A DNA stretch of 64,000 bases, taken from assembly GCF_026651855.1 (NCBI RefSeq), contig NZ_CP093280.1, forward strand, positions 7,028,501 to 7,092,500. The letters are read 5' to 3'. This document shows, piece by piece, positions 35,592-44,767 of this stretch. Origin of the DNA: Pseudomonas silvicola (GTDB taxonomy: Bacteria > Pseudomonadota > Gammaproteobacteria > Pseudomonadales > Pseudomonadaceae). The notes under the pieces were generated by a model, which did not search any database, was not told where the DNA came from, and was given only the letters and a program-made list of their open reading frames with translations. A program made the translations under genes and the position numbers. The first letter of the stretch is position 1. Each line of letters begins with the position of its first letter.

Positions 35592-37289
35592 TCACGCAAT
35601 CTTCTTCAGGCCCAGCTTCTTCAGTTCTTCATCGCGCAGCTCGCGGCGCAGGATCTTGCCGACGTTGGTGGTCGGCAGCGCTTCGCGGAACTCCACGGCG
35701 CGCGGCACCTTGTAGCCGGTGACATTGGCGCGCATGTGCTCCATGACCTGGTCCTTGGTGAGGGTGACGCCGGGACGGGCGACGATGAACATCTTGATGG
35801 CCTCGCCGGACTTTTCGTCCGGCACGCCGATGGCCGCGCATTGCAGCACGCCGGGCAGAGTCACCAGCACATCTTCCAGTTCATTGGGGTACACGTTGAA
35901 GCCCGAGACCAGGATCATGTCCTTCTTGCGGTCGACGATGCGCATGTACCCATCGTCCTGGATCACCGCGATGTCGCCGGTCTTCAGCCAGCCATCGGCA
36001 TCGAGCATTTCGTCGGTGGCTTCCTGGCGCTGCCAGTAACCCTTCATCACCTGCGGGCCCTTGACGCACAACTCGCCGGTTTCACCCAGGCCCAGCTCGC
36101 GGCCATTTTCATCGACCACCCGGCACTGGGTGGACGGCACGGGAATGCCGATGGTGCCCACCTGAATGTTCTGGATCGGGTTCACCGATGCCACCGGGCT
36201 GGTTTCGGTCATGCCGTAGCCTTCACAGATAGCGCAGCCGGTCACGGCTTTCCAGCGGTCGGCGGCAGCCAGTTGCAGGGCCATGCCACCGGACAGGGTC
36301 ACTTTCAGCGCCGAGAAGTCCAGGTTGCGGAATTCAGCGTTGTTGCACAGGGCCACGAACAGGGTGTTGAGCCCCACGAAACCGCTGAATTTCCACTTCG
36401 ACAACTCCTTGACCATGGCCGGCAGGTCGCGGGGGTTGCTGATCAGCACGTTGTGGTTGCCGATGAGCATCATGGCCATGCAGTGAAAGGTAAAGGCGTA
36501 GATGTGGTACAGCGGCAACGGTGTGATGAGGATCTCGCACCCTTCATTCAGGTTCGAGGCCATCAGCGCTTTGCACTGCAGCATGTTGGCCACCAGGTTG
36601 CGGTGGGTGAGCATGGCGCCCTTGGCCACGCCGGTGGTGCCACCGGTGTATTGCAGCACGGCCACGTCGTTGGCGTCGGGGTTGGCTTCACGCACCGGCT
36701 TGCCGTGGCCCTTGCTGATCACGTCGTTGAATTTCACCGCATTGGGCAGGTGGTACGCCGGCACCATTTTCTTCACGTACTTGATGACGCTGTTCACCAG
36801 CAGGCGCTTGACCGGTGGCAGCAGGTCGCCCACCTGGGTGACGATCACATGCTTGACCGACGTCTTGGGCACCACGTGCTGCGCCAGGTGCGCCATGTTG
36901 GCCAGGCATACCAGGGCCTTGGCACCAGAGTCGTTGAACTGGTGTTCCATCTCCCGTGCGGTGTACAACGGGTTGGTGTTGACCACGATGAGGCCAGCGC
37001 GGATAGCGCCAAACACAACCACCGGGTACTGCAGAACGTTTGGCAGTTGCACGGCGATTCGATCGCCGGGTTGCAAATCGGTATGCTGTTGCAGGTACGC
37101 CGCGAAGGCGCCCGACAGTTCGTACAGTTGACCGTAGGTGAGCGTCTTGCCCAGGTTGCTGAACGCCGGCTTGTCAGCGAAGCGCTGGCAGGACTGCTTC
37201 AACACAGCCTGGATATTCGGATATTCGTCAGGATTGATGTGCGCAGCAATACCCGCTGGGTACTTATCCTTCCAGAAATTTTCGATCAT
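35592..37289 (-). CDS. fadD1: Long-chain acyl-CoA synthetase FadD1
   Basis: A 565-residue AMP-forming ligase that activates fatty acids with CoA and ATP at the inner face of the membrane. Motifs: P-loop YTGGTTGVAKGAM, A5 GYGMTETSP, A7 TGD with later DRKKDMILVSGFN, and the C-terminal catalytic Lys region GKILRREL. The start (MIENFWKDKYPAG) has GGAGGAG 9 nt before it. It corresponds to P. aeruginosa FadD1 (PA3299). Its 5' part and upstream region are repeated twice more to the right, in the chimeric copies. Confidence 0.93.
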   Translation of the reverse strand: MIENFWKDKYPAGIAAHINPDEYPNIQAVLKQSCQRFADKPAFSNLGKTLTYGQLYELSGAFAAYLQQHTDLQPGDRIAVQLPNVLQYPVVVFGAIRAGLIVVNTNPLYTAREMEHQFNDSGAKALVCLANMAHLAQHVVPKTSVKHVIVTQVGDLLPPVKRLLVNSVIKYVKKMVPAYHLPNAVKFNDVISKGHGKPVREANPDANDVAVLQYTGGTTGVAKGAMLTHRNLVANMLQCKALMASNLNEGCEILITPLPLYHIYAFTFHCMAMMLIGNHNVLISNPRDLPAMVKELSKWKFSGFVGLNTLFVALCNNAEFRNLDFSALKVTLSGGMALQLAAADRWKAVTGCAICEGYGMTETSPVASVNPIQNIQVGTIGIPVPSTQCRVVDENGRELGLGETGELCVKGPQVMKGYWQRQEATDEMLDADGWLKTGDIAVIQDDGYMRIVDRKKDMILVSGFNVYPNELEDVLVTLPGVLQCAAIGVPDEKSGEAIKMFIVARPGVTLTKDQVMEHMRANVTGYKVPRAVEFREALPTTNVGKILRRELRDEELKKLGLKKIA

Positions 37290-37340
37290 GGAAGCCCACT
37301 CCTCCAGCACAGCGAATTCATCACCGCTTCATATGCGATT

Positions 37341-37369
37341 ATTATTGATGGATGACCCGGGCGCGTGAA
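37341..37369 (-). promoter_or_regulatory. Candidate sigma-70 promoter of fadD1, repeated at +1977 and +3954
   Basis: On the minus strand TTCACG (37364-37369) is followed 17 bp later by AATAAT (37341-37346), about 52 bp before the fadD1 start. Because of the tandem array, the same site lies at 39318-39346 and 41295-41323 before both chimeric genes, so each could be transcribed on its own. Confidence 0.4.
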
Positions 37370-37577
37370 GCGCCGTTCGATCGAAAGCGCGCCGAGAGTA
37401 GCAGCTTTGGAAAAGGTCGCATAGAGCCCGAATCGGGCTTGATGGTCACGAAAATGACTCAATGAATTCAAGCGGTCACTTTTAGAGTAAAAAACCTATT
37501 ACTCTCGAAAGGTGGCTTGCCAGCACGCGATCGAAGCCCTTGAACAACGTGCCGACAAGCCAACCCGTGCAGTGCGG

Positions 37578-39266
37578 TCAGGCGATATCGCGCAGCTCGC
37601 GGCGCAGAATCTTGCCCACCGCCGTCATCGGCAGCGACTCGCGCAGCACGATGTGTTTGGGCACCTTGTAGCCCGTGAAGTTTTCCTTGCAGTAGGCCTT
37701 GAGCTCTTCCAGGCTCACCCCGCTCTCGCGCGGTACGACGAACAATTTTACCGCCTCGCCGGAACGGTCGTCGGGAATGCCGATGCAGGCGCAGTTGGCA
37801 ACCTTGGGGTGGGCCATGACGACGTCTTCGATTTCGTTGGGGTACACGTTGAAGCCCGAAACGATGATCATGTCTTTCTTGCGGTCGACGATGCGGGCGA
37901 AGCCGTCGGGGTCGATGACGCCGATATCACCGGTACGCAGCCACCCTTCGGCATCCAGCGCTTCGGCGGTCGCCTCGGGGCGCTGCCAGTAGCCTTTCAT
38001 CACCTGCGGGCCCTTCACGCACAGTTCGCCTCGCTCGCCCAGGGGCAACTCGTTGCCCTGGTCATCGATGATTTTCAGCGCCGTGCCCACCACCGGCAGC
38101 CCCACCGTGCCCAACCTGGCCGCAGCGCCGTACGGATTGGTGCACACCACCGGCGAGGTTTCGGTCAAGCCATAGCCTTCGACGATGCGGCACCGGGTCA
38201 ATGCTTCCCAGCGATCGGCCGTGGCCTTGACCAGCGCGGTGCCACCGGAATTGGTGACCTTGAGGTGAGAGAAGTCCAGGGTCTTGAAGTCGGGGTGCTC
38301 CATCAACGCCACGAACAGGGTATTGAGCCCCAGCAGGCCGGTGAACTGCCACTGCTTGAGTTCCTTGATGAACGCCGGGATGTCCCGCGGGTTGCTGATC
38401 AGCACGTTGTGGTTGCCAGTGACCATCATGCCCATGCAGTTCGCCGTGAAGGCATAGATATGGTAGAGCGGCAACGGCGCGATCATCACTTCCTGGCCTT
38501 CGCGCAGGATTTTCACGCCGTGCTCGTCGGTCTGCTCGAAGCAGCACAGCACCTGCTGCATGTTCGCAACCAGGTTGCCATGGGTCAGCATGGCGCCCTT
38601 GGACAGGCCGGTGGTGCCACCGGTGTACTGCAGCACCGCCACATGGTCCAGGGTCAGGGGCACCGGCTTGAGTGCCTGGCCACGGCCCAATGCCAGCGCC
38701 CGCTTGAAGGTGATGGCCTGGGGCAGGTCGAAGGCAGGAACCTTTTTCTTCACCTTGGCCATCAGGGTGTTGACCAGCCAGCCCTTGGCGGCCGGCATCA
38801 GGTCACCCAGGCGCGCCTCGATCAGGTAATTGATGCGGGTATCGGGCAGGACTTCCTGCACCAGCTTGCCGAACATGTTCAGGTACACCAGCGCGCGGGC
38901 GCCCGAGTCGGTGAACTGGTGGCGCATTTCCCGGGCGGTGTAGAGGGGGTTGGTGTTGACCACGATGAGGCCAGCGCGGATAGCGCCAAACACAACCACC
39001 GGGTACTGCAGAACGTTTGGCAGTTGCACGGCGATTCGATCGCCGGGTTGCAAATCGGTATGCTGTTGCAGGTACGCCGCGAAGGCGCCCGACAGTTCGT
39101 ACAGTTGACCGTAGGTGAGCGTCTTGCCCAGGTTGCTGAACGCCGGCTTGTCAGCGAAGCGCTGGCAGGACTGCTTCAACACAGCCTGGATATTCGGATA
39201 TTCGTCAGGATTGATGTGCGCAGCAATACCCGCTGGGTACTTATCCTTCCAGAAATTTTCGATCAT
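37578..39266 (-). CDS. fadD2: Chimeric acyl-CoA synthetase: FadD1 N-terminus, FadD2 body (first copy)
   Basis: A 562-residue ligase with all AMP-binding motifs (YTGGTTGLSKGAM, GYGLTETSP, DRKKDMIIVSGFN, GKILRREL). Residues up to about NTNPLYTARE are identical to FadD1, while the rest (from MRHQFTDSGARALVYLN) is FadD2 type. The switch lies near 38946 in a stretch conserved between the two genes. The reading frame is intact, so the protein may be active and expressed from a FadD1-type promoter. The native FadD2 N-terminus is absent. Confidence 0.85.
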   Translation of the reverse strand: MIENFWKDKYPAGIAAHINPDEYPNIQAVLKQSCQRFADKPAFSNLGKTLTYGQLYELSGAFAAYLQQHTDLQPGDRIAVQLPNVLQYPVVVFGAIRAGLIVVNTNPLYTAREMRHQFTDSGARALVYLNMFGKLVQEVLPDTRINYLIEARLGDLMPAAKGWLVNTLMAKVKKKVPAFDLPQAITFKRALALGRGQALKPVPLTLDHVAVLQYTGGTTGLSKGAMLTHGNLVANMQQVLCCFEQTDEHGVKILREGQEVMIAPLPLYHIYAFTANCMGMMVTGNHNVLISNPRDIPAFIKELKQWQFTGLLGLNTLFVALMEHPDFKTLDFSHLKVTNSGGTALVKATADRWEALTRCRIVEGYGLTETSPVVCTNPYGAAARLGTVGLPVVGTALKIIDDQGNELPLGERGELCVKGPQVMKGYWQRPEATAEALDAEGWLRTGDIGVIDPDGFARIVDRKKDMIIVSGFNVYPNEIEDVVMAHPKVANCACIGIPDDRSGEAVKLFVVPRESGVSLEELKAYCKENFTGYKVPKHIVLRESLPMTAVGKILRRELRDIA

Positions 39267-39554
39267 GGAAGCCCACTCCTCCAGCACAGCGAATTCATCA
39301 CCGCTTCATATGCGATTATTATTGATGGATGACCCGGGCGCGTGAAGCGCCGTTCGATCGAAAGCGCGCCGAGAGTAGCAGCTTTGGAAAAGGTCGCATA
39401 GAGCCCGAATCGGGCTTGATGGTCACGAAAATGACTCAATGAATTCAAGCGGTCACTTTTAGAGTAAAAAACCTATTACTCTCGAAAGGTGGCTTGCCAG
39501 CACGCGATCGAAGCCCTTGAACAACGTGCCAACAAGCCAACCCGTGCAGTGCGG

Positions 39555-41243
39555 TCAGGCGATATCGCGCAGCTCGCGGCGCAGGATCTTGCCCACCGCC
39601 GTCATCGGCAGCGACTCGCGCAGCACGATGTGTTTGGGCACCTTGTAGCCCGTGAAGTTTTCCTTGCAGTAGGCCTTGAGCTCTTCCAGGCTCACCCCGC
39701 TCTCGCGCGGTACGACGAACAATTTTACCGCCTCGCCGGAACGGTCGTCGGGAATGCCGATGCAGGCGCAGTTGGCAACCTTGGGGTGGGCCATGACGAC
39801 GTCTTCGATTTCGTTGGGGTACACGTTGAAGCCCGAAACGATGATCATGTCTTTCTTGCGGTCGACGATGCGGGCGAAGCCGTCGGGGTCGATGACGCCG
39901 ATATCACCGGTACGCAGCCACCCTTCGGCATCCAGCGCTTCGGCGGTCGCCTCGGGGCGCTGCCAGTAGCCTTTCATCACCTGCGGGCCCTTCACGCACA
40001 GTTCGCCTCGCTCGCCCAGGGGCAACTCGTTGCCCTGGTCATCGATGATTTTCAGCGCCGTGCCCACCACCGGCAGCCCCACCGTGCCCAACCTGGCCGC
40101 AGCGCCGTACGGATTGGTGCACACCACCGGCGAGGTTTCGGTCAAGCCATAGCCTTCGACGATGCGGCACCGGGTCAATGCTTCCCAGCGATCGGCCGTG
40201 GCCTTGACCAGCGCGGTGCCACCGGAATTGGTGACCTTGAGGTGAGAGAAGTCCAGGGTCTTGAAGTCGGGGTGCTCCATCAACGCCACGAACAGGGTAT
40301 TGAGCCCCAGCAGGCCGGTGAACTGCCACTGCTTGAGTTCCTTGATGAACGCCGGGATGTCCCGCGGGTTGCTGATCAGCACGTTGTGGTTGCCAGTGAC
40401 CATCATGCCCATGCAGTTCGCCGTGAAGGCATAGATATGGTAGAGCGGCAACGGCGCGATCATCACTTCCTGGCCTTCGCGCAGGATTTTCACGCCGTGC
40501 TCGTCGGTCTGCTCGAAGCAGCACAGTACCTGCTGCATGTTCGCAACCAGGTTGCCATGGGTCAGCATGGCGCCCTTGGACAGGCCGGTGGTGCCACCGG
40601 TGTACTGCAGCACCGCCACATGGTCCAGGGTCAGGGGCACCGGCTTGAGTGCCTGGCCACGGCCCAATGCCAGCGCCCGCTTGAAGGTGATGGCCTGGGG
40701 CAGGTCGAAGGCAGGAACCTTTTTCTTCACCTTGGCCACCAGGGTGTTGACCAGCCAGCCCTTGGCGGCCGGCATCAGGTCACCCAGGCGTGCCTCGATC
40801 AGGTAATTGATGCGGGTATCGGGCAGGACTTCCTGCACCAGCTTGCCGAACATGTTCAGGTAAACCAGCGCGCGGGCGCCCGAGTCGGTGAACTGGTGGC
40901 GCATTTCCCGGGCGGTGTAGAGGGGGTTGGTGTTGACCACGATCAGCCCTGCGCGCAGGGCGCCGAACACCACGATGGGGTATTGCAACACGTTGGGCAG
41001 TTGCACGGCGATACGGTCGCCGGGTTGCAAATCGGTATGCTGTTGCAGGTACGCCGCGAAGGCGCCCGACAGTTCGTACAGTTGACCGTAGGTGAGCGTC
41101 TTGCCCAGGTTGCTGAACGCCGGCTTGTCAGCGAAGCGCTGGCAGGACTGCTTCAACACAGCCTGGATATTCGGATATTCGTCAGGATTGATGTGCGCAG
41201 CAATACCCGCTGGGTACTTATCCTTCCAGAAATTTTCGATCAT
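39555..41243 (-). CDS. fadD2: Chimeric acyl-CoA synthetase: FadD1 N-terminus, FadD2 body (second copy)
   Basis: A 562-residue near-copy of the preceding chimera, with only a few residue differences. One is VAKVKKK against MAKVKKK. Another is the stretch PIVVFGALRAGL, where the first copy has PVVVFGAIRAGL. Here the FadD1-type sequence ends about 70 bp earlier in the gene (near 41017), so this copy keeps more FadD2 sequence and represents a separate crossover. All catalytic motifs remain. Confidence 0.85.
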   Translation of the reverse strand: MIENFWKDKYPAGIAAHINPDEYPNIQAVLKQSCQRFADKPAFSNLGKTLTYGQLYELSGAFAAYLQQHTDLQPGDRIAVQLPNVLQYPIVVFGALRAGLIVVNTNPLYTAREMRHQFTDSGARALVYLNMFGKLVQEVLPDTRINYLIEARLGDLMPAAKGWLVNTLVAKVKKKVPAFDLPQAITFKRALALGRGQALKPVPLTLDHVAVLQYTGGTTGLSKGAMLTHGNLVANMQQVLCCFEQTDEHGVKILREGQEVMIAPLPLYHIYAFTANCMGMMVTGNHNVLISNPRDIPAFIKELKQWQFTGLLGLNTLFVALMEHPDFKTLDFSHLKVTNSGGTALVKATADRWEALTRCRIVEGYGLTETSPVVCTNPYGAAARLGTVGLPVVGTALKIIDDQGNELPLGERGELCVKGPQVMKGYWQRPEATAEALDAEGWLRTGDIGVIDPDGFARIVDRKKDMIIVSGFNVYPNEIEDVVMAHPKVANCACIGIPDDRSGEAVKLFVVPRESGVSLEELKAYCKENFTGYKVPKHIVLRESLPMTAVGKILRRELRDIA

Positions 41244-41531
41244 GGAAGCCCACTCCTCCAGCACAGCGAATTCATCACCGCTTCATATGCGATTATTATT
41301 GATGGATGACCCGGGCGCGTGAAGCGCCGTTCGATCGAAAGCGCGCCGAGAGTAGCAGCTTTGGAAAAGGTCGCATAGAGCCCGAATCGGGCTTGATGGT
41401 CACGAAAATGACTCAATGAATTCAAGCGGTCACTTTTAGAGTAAAAAACCTATTACTCTCGAAAGGTGGCTTGCCAGCACGCGATCGAAGCCCTTGAACA
41501 ACGTGCCAACAAGCCAACCCGTGCAGTGCGG

Positions 41532-42269
41532 TCAGGCGATATCGCGCAGCTCGCGGCGCAGGATCTTGCCCACCGCCGTCATCGGCAGCGACTCGCGCAG
41601 CACGATGTGTTTGGGCACCTTGTAGCCCGTGAAGTTTTCCTTGCAGTAGGCCTTGAGCTCTTCCAGGCTCACCCCGCTCTCGCGCGGTACGACGAACAAT
41701 TTTACCGCCTCGCCGGAACGGTCGTCGGGAATGCCGATGCAGGCGCAGTTGGCAACCTTGGGGTGGGCCATGACGACGTCTTCGATTTCGTTGGGGTACA
41801 CGTTGAAGCCCGAAACGATGATCATGTCTTTCTTGCGGTCGACGATGCGGGCGAAGCCGTCGGGGTCGATGACGCCGATATCACCGGTACGCAGCCACCC
41901 TTCGGCATCCAGCGCTTCGGCGGTCGCCTCGGGGCGCTGCCAGTAGCCTTTCATCACCTGCGGGCCCTTCACGCACAGTTCGCCTCGCTCGCCCAGGGGC
42001 AACTCGTTGCCCTGGTCATCGATGATTTTCAGCGCCGTGCCCACCACCGGCAGCCCCACCGTGCCCAACCTGGCCGCAGCGCCGTACGGATTGGTGCACA
42101 CCACCGGCGAGGTTTCGGTCAAGCCATAGCCTTCGACGATGCGGCACCGGGTCAATGCTTCCCAGCGATCGGCCGTGGCCTTGACCAGCGCGGTGCCACC
42201 GGAATTGGTGACCTTGAGGTGAGAGAAGTCCAGGGTCTTGAAGTCGGGGTGCTCCATCAACGCCACGAA
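41532..42269 (-). pseudogene. fadD2: fadD2 fragment, 3' part only
   Basis: About 245 codons of the FadD2 C-terminal part (from VALMEHPDFKTLDF to the stop) that match the other copies. At 42269/42270 the match stops abruptly and the promoter side of the hydrolase gene begins. The P-loop region and the whole N-terminal domain are missing, so no activity is expected. In P. aeruginosa the intact fadD2 start lies next to the hydrolase gene, so a deletion, or a join, occurred here. Confidence 0.85.
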
Positions 42270-42350
42270 TCAGAATGCTGCGCCGCGCTGGATGCGCGCC
42301 ATGGGCTATACAATGGTGCGACGTTGTTTTCTTCGCCCCAAGGAACCGCC

Positions 42351-43334
42351 ATGGCCGCAGAGACGTTCTGGCTGACCGCCACTGACCATGCTCGCCTGTA
42401 CACATACACCTGGCTACCCGCCGAGGCGCCCCGCGCCGTGGTGCTGCTGGCCCATGGCATGGCGGAACATGCCGGCCGCTATGGCCACCTGGGCGAGGCC
42501 CTGGCGACGGCGGGAATCGCCCTGTATGCCCCGGACCTGCGCGGCCATGGCCGCACTGCCGAGGCCGGGGTGGTGGGCCATTACGCCGACCGGGGCGGCT
42601 GGAGCCGGGTGCTCGACGACCTGGCCGAGCTCGCCCGGCACCTGCACCAGGTTCACCCGGGCACGCCGATGGTGCTGATGGGGCACAGCATGGGCAGCTA
42701 CCTGGCCCAGGGCTACCTGCTGCGCCACGGTAGCGGTGTGCAGGGGGCGATTTTGAGCGGTTCCAACTACCAGCCACCCGGCTTCTACCACGCCGCGCGC
42801 CTGGTCGCCCGGCTGGAAAGCCTGCGCCAGGGGGCAAAGGGCCGCAGCGCGCTGATCGAATGGCTGTCCTTCGGCACCTTCAACAAGGCCTTCAGACCCA
42901 CGCGCACCCGGTTCGACTGGCTGAACCGCGACCCGGCCGCCGTTGACGCCTACATCAATGACCCGCTGTGCGGGTTTCGCTGCACCAATCAATTATGGCT
43001 CGACCTGCTCCAGGGGCTTGCCCTGATCAGCGCCCCTGGCAACCTGGCGCAGGTCAATCCACGCCTGCCGATACTGATCGTGGGAGGTTCATGTGATCCG
43101 GTGAGCCACGGCAAGCGTCTCACTGATCTGGCGCACGCATGGGGTGCAACGGGTGGCCGCCCTGTCACCCTGAAACTGTACACCCAGGCGCGCCACGAAA
43201 TACTCAACGAGATCAACCGCGAGGAGGTCATCGCCGACCTGCTCGCCTGGCTGCAGCAGGCCTTGGCCACCCAGTGCCCGGCCCGCAGCGAACAACCGCC
43301 GTTACCGAACCCGATAAGGAACAGTCACCCATGA
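42351..43334 (+). CDS. Alpha/beta hydrolase, monoacylglycerol lipase/lysophospholipase-like
   Basis: A 327-residue serine hydrolase: HGMAEHAGRYGHL after strand three, nucleophile elbow GHSMGS, acid in GGSCDPVS and catalytic His in QARHEILNE. This pattern is typical of monoglyceride lipase-like enzymes (Hydrolase_4). AAGGA precedes the ATG. It overlaps phaJ by 4 bp and corresponds to P. aeruginosa PA3301. It probably releases fatty acids that FadD then activates. Confidence 0.87.
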   Translation: MAAETFWLTATDHARLYTYTWLPAEAPRAVVLLAHGMAEHAGRYGHLGEALATAGIALYAPDLRGHGRTAEAGVVGHYADRGGWSRVLDDLAELARHLHQVHPGTPMVLMGHSMGSYLAQGYLLRHGSGVQGAILSGSNYQPPGFYHAARLVARLESLRQGAKGRSALIEWLSFGTFNKAFRPTRTRFDWLNRDPAAVDAYINDPLCGFRCTNQLWLDLLQGLALISAPGNLAQVNPRLPILIVGGSCDPVSHGKRLTDLAHAWGATGGRPVTLKLYTQARHEILNEINREEVIADLLAWLQQALATQCPARSEQPPLPNPIRNSHP

Positions 43335-43801
43335 CCCAGGTTACCAACACGCCGTACGAAGCCCTTGAAGTCGGCCAGAAAGCGACTTTCAGCAAGACCG
43401 TGGAGGAGCGCGACATCCAGCTGTTCGCCGCCATGTCTGGCGACCACAACCCGGTGCACCTGGACCCGGAATTCGCCGCCACCACCATGTTCAAGGAGCG
43501 TATCGCCCACGGCATGTTCAGCGGCGCGCTGATCAGCGCCGCCGTGGCCTGCGAGCTGCCTGGCCCGGGCACCATCTACCTGGGGCAGAAAATGAGCTTC
43601 CAGAAACCGGTAAAGATCGGTGACACGCTGACCGTGCGCCTGGAAATCCTGGAAAAGCTGCCCAAGTTCCGCGTGCGCATCGCCACCCAGGTATACAACC
43701 AGCGTGATGAGATGGTGGTGGATGGCGAGGCCGAGATCCTGGCGCCGCGCAAGGAGCAGACCGTGAACCTGGTGAGCCCACCGGCCATTACCATCGGCTG
43801 A
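43331..43801 (+). CDS. phaJ1: (R)-specific enoyl-CoA hydratase, PhaJ1-like MaoC protein
   Basis: A 156-residue hot-dog-fold MaoC protein with the hydratase 2 motif: Asp and His in SGDHNPVHLDPEFA, followed by ERIAHGM. It hydrates trans-2-enoyl-CoA to (R)-3-hydroxyacyl-CoA, diverting beta-oxidation intermediates to polyhydroxyalkanoate. Length and sequence to the PPAITIG end fit P. aeruginosa PhaJ1 (PA3302). Translation is coupled to the hydrolase through an ATGA overlap. Confidence 0.88.
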   Translation: MTQVTNTPYEALEVGQKATFSKTVEERDIQLFAAMSGDHNPVHLDPEFAATTMFKERIAHGMFSGALISAAVACELPGPGTIYLGQKMSFQKPVKIGDTLTVRLEILEKLPKFRVRIATQVYNQRDEMVVDGEAEILAPRKEQTVNLVSPPAITIG

Positions 43802-43836
43802 TCCAGCCCGTGCTGCGGAGGCTGTTTCACACAGGC

Positions 43837-43862
43837 AAAAAAATGGGCGACCGAAGTCGCCC
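43837..43862 (-). terminator. Intrinsic terminator for the minus-strand small gene
   Basis: GGGCGAC/GTCGCCC stem (43845-43851 with 43856-43862) with a CGAA loop. On the minus strand it is followed by a run of T (A7 at 43837-43843 on the plus strand). It lies about 100 bp past the small basic protein gene and 35 bp past phaJ1 in the other direction. Confidence 0.7.
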
Positions 43863-43963
43863 TAAATGCCTTGCGTGCTCTGTTGAAGCGCAAGCCTTGC
43901 TTGCGTTCGATGGAGCAAAGATAACCAGGGGAAGCCCTGCGCGAACTGACTCAGGTCAAGTTT

Positions 43964-44125
43964 TCAGCGCTTCTTGGGCTTCTTCTTGGGTTTTTTCTTG
44001 CCGCTGCCCAGGGGCATGACCTGCTCGAACTGCTGACGCATTTCATTCAGGCGCTTGTCATTGAGGTCGTGCACGCGCTTGGCGCGCTCCGCGGAGAAAT
44101 CGATCAGTTTGTCGTCCTGGCTCAT
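43964..44125 (-). CDS. Small Lys-rich conserved protein
   Basis: A 53-residue protein: an acidic helical start (MSQDDKLIDFSAERAKRVHDLNDK), a central helix and a very basic tail (GSGKKKPKKKPKKR). Such tails bind RNA, DNA or acidic proteins. It lies beside rapA, as a small basic gene does in other pseudomonads. The function is not known. Confidence 0.65.
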   Translation of the reverse strand: MSQDDKLIDFSAERAKRVHDLNDKRLNEMRQQFEQVMPLGSGKKKPKKKPKKR

Positions 44126-44186
44126 GGTCACTACGTCAGGTGGGGCGAGGGTCAGGCATTCATAATGCGGGCAGACGCCCCGCGGA

Positions 44187-44531
44187 TCAAACTTCTATGT
44201 CCACCCACAGCCCCTGGCGCGGTTCGTCGTCGATCAACGGCGCCACCGGCACGGTGTTGTCGGCGTTCAGTTCATGGCCTGGCACCGGCAAATGGGCCTC
44301 GGGATCGTGCTCGGCCTCCTCGCGCTGACGCTGACGACGGCGTTGGCGCTCCTCTTCCTCGCGCAACAGCAACGCCGCGGTTTCCTGGTCGCGCTGGCGC
44401 AGGTCGATCTCGCTTTCATCCGACGTAGGCTTAGTGGGCGTCACGGGCGCCACGATCGGCGGTGCCGGCCGTACCGGGTCGAGCTGCGACGTCACCGGGA
44501 CTACGCTGAGGGGAAGAATGGGTGGCAACAT
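44187..44531 (-). CDS. Pro- and Glu/Arg-rich hypothetical protein
   Basis: A 114-residue protein with a Pro-rich N-terminus, a central charged helix (LLLREEEERQRRRQRQREEAE) likely to form a coiled coil, and the C-terminal GLWVDIEV. It lies between the small Lys-rich gene and rapA, as in related pseudomonads. Some database homologues carry an 'aspartate-semialdehyde dehydrogenase' name that this sequence cannot support. Confidence 0.55.
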   Translation of the reverse strand: MLPPILPLSVVPVTSQLDPVRPAPPIVAPVTPTKPTSDESEIDLRQRDQETAALLLREEEERQRRRQRQREEAEHDPEAHLPVPGHELNADNTVPVAPLIDDEPRQGLWVDIEV

Positions 44532-44767
44532 GGTCTGGGGCTCTCCTGTTGCCGGGGTAACGGCGGCAGGTGGGGCGGCTTGAGGTGTTTGTAGCTGAAG
44601 TATCGACTACGTCACACAAGCATAGTTGCACGCGAGTCCGGCGCAGGTCCTGCGCTCGCAGCTTGAAACCCGAAGCTTGCAGCTGCATTTAACCGACGAG
44701 ACTCTTTGGCCCTCGGGGCCATCATCCGGTACCATAGTCGGCTTTTTCATGGCGGGAGTCAGGCAGC

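Larger units (their letters stand above)
36969..42269. repeat. Tandem array of about 2.7 units, period 1977 bp (fadD1 5' part plus fadD2 3' part)
   Basis: Sequence from 36969 to 40292 matches the sequence 1977 bp further right. Each unit holds the fadD1 5' end on the minus strand, its 288-bp upstream region and the fadD2 body. A few single-base differences separate the copies, for example GCCGAC/GCCAAC in the upstream region. The fadD1-to-fadD2 crossover differs: near 38946 in the first chimera and near 41017 in the second. Confidence 0.93.

Noticed and set aside
1-43801. Insertion sequences or transposons as cause of the duplications
   Set aside because: No transposase gene, terminal inverted repeat or target-site duplication was found at the symporter, hrpA or fadD junctions; two joins lie at 7-9 bp microhomologies and two in paralogue homology.
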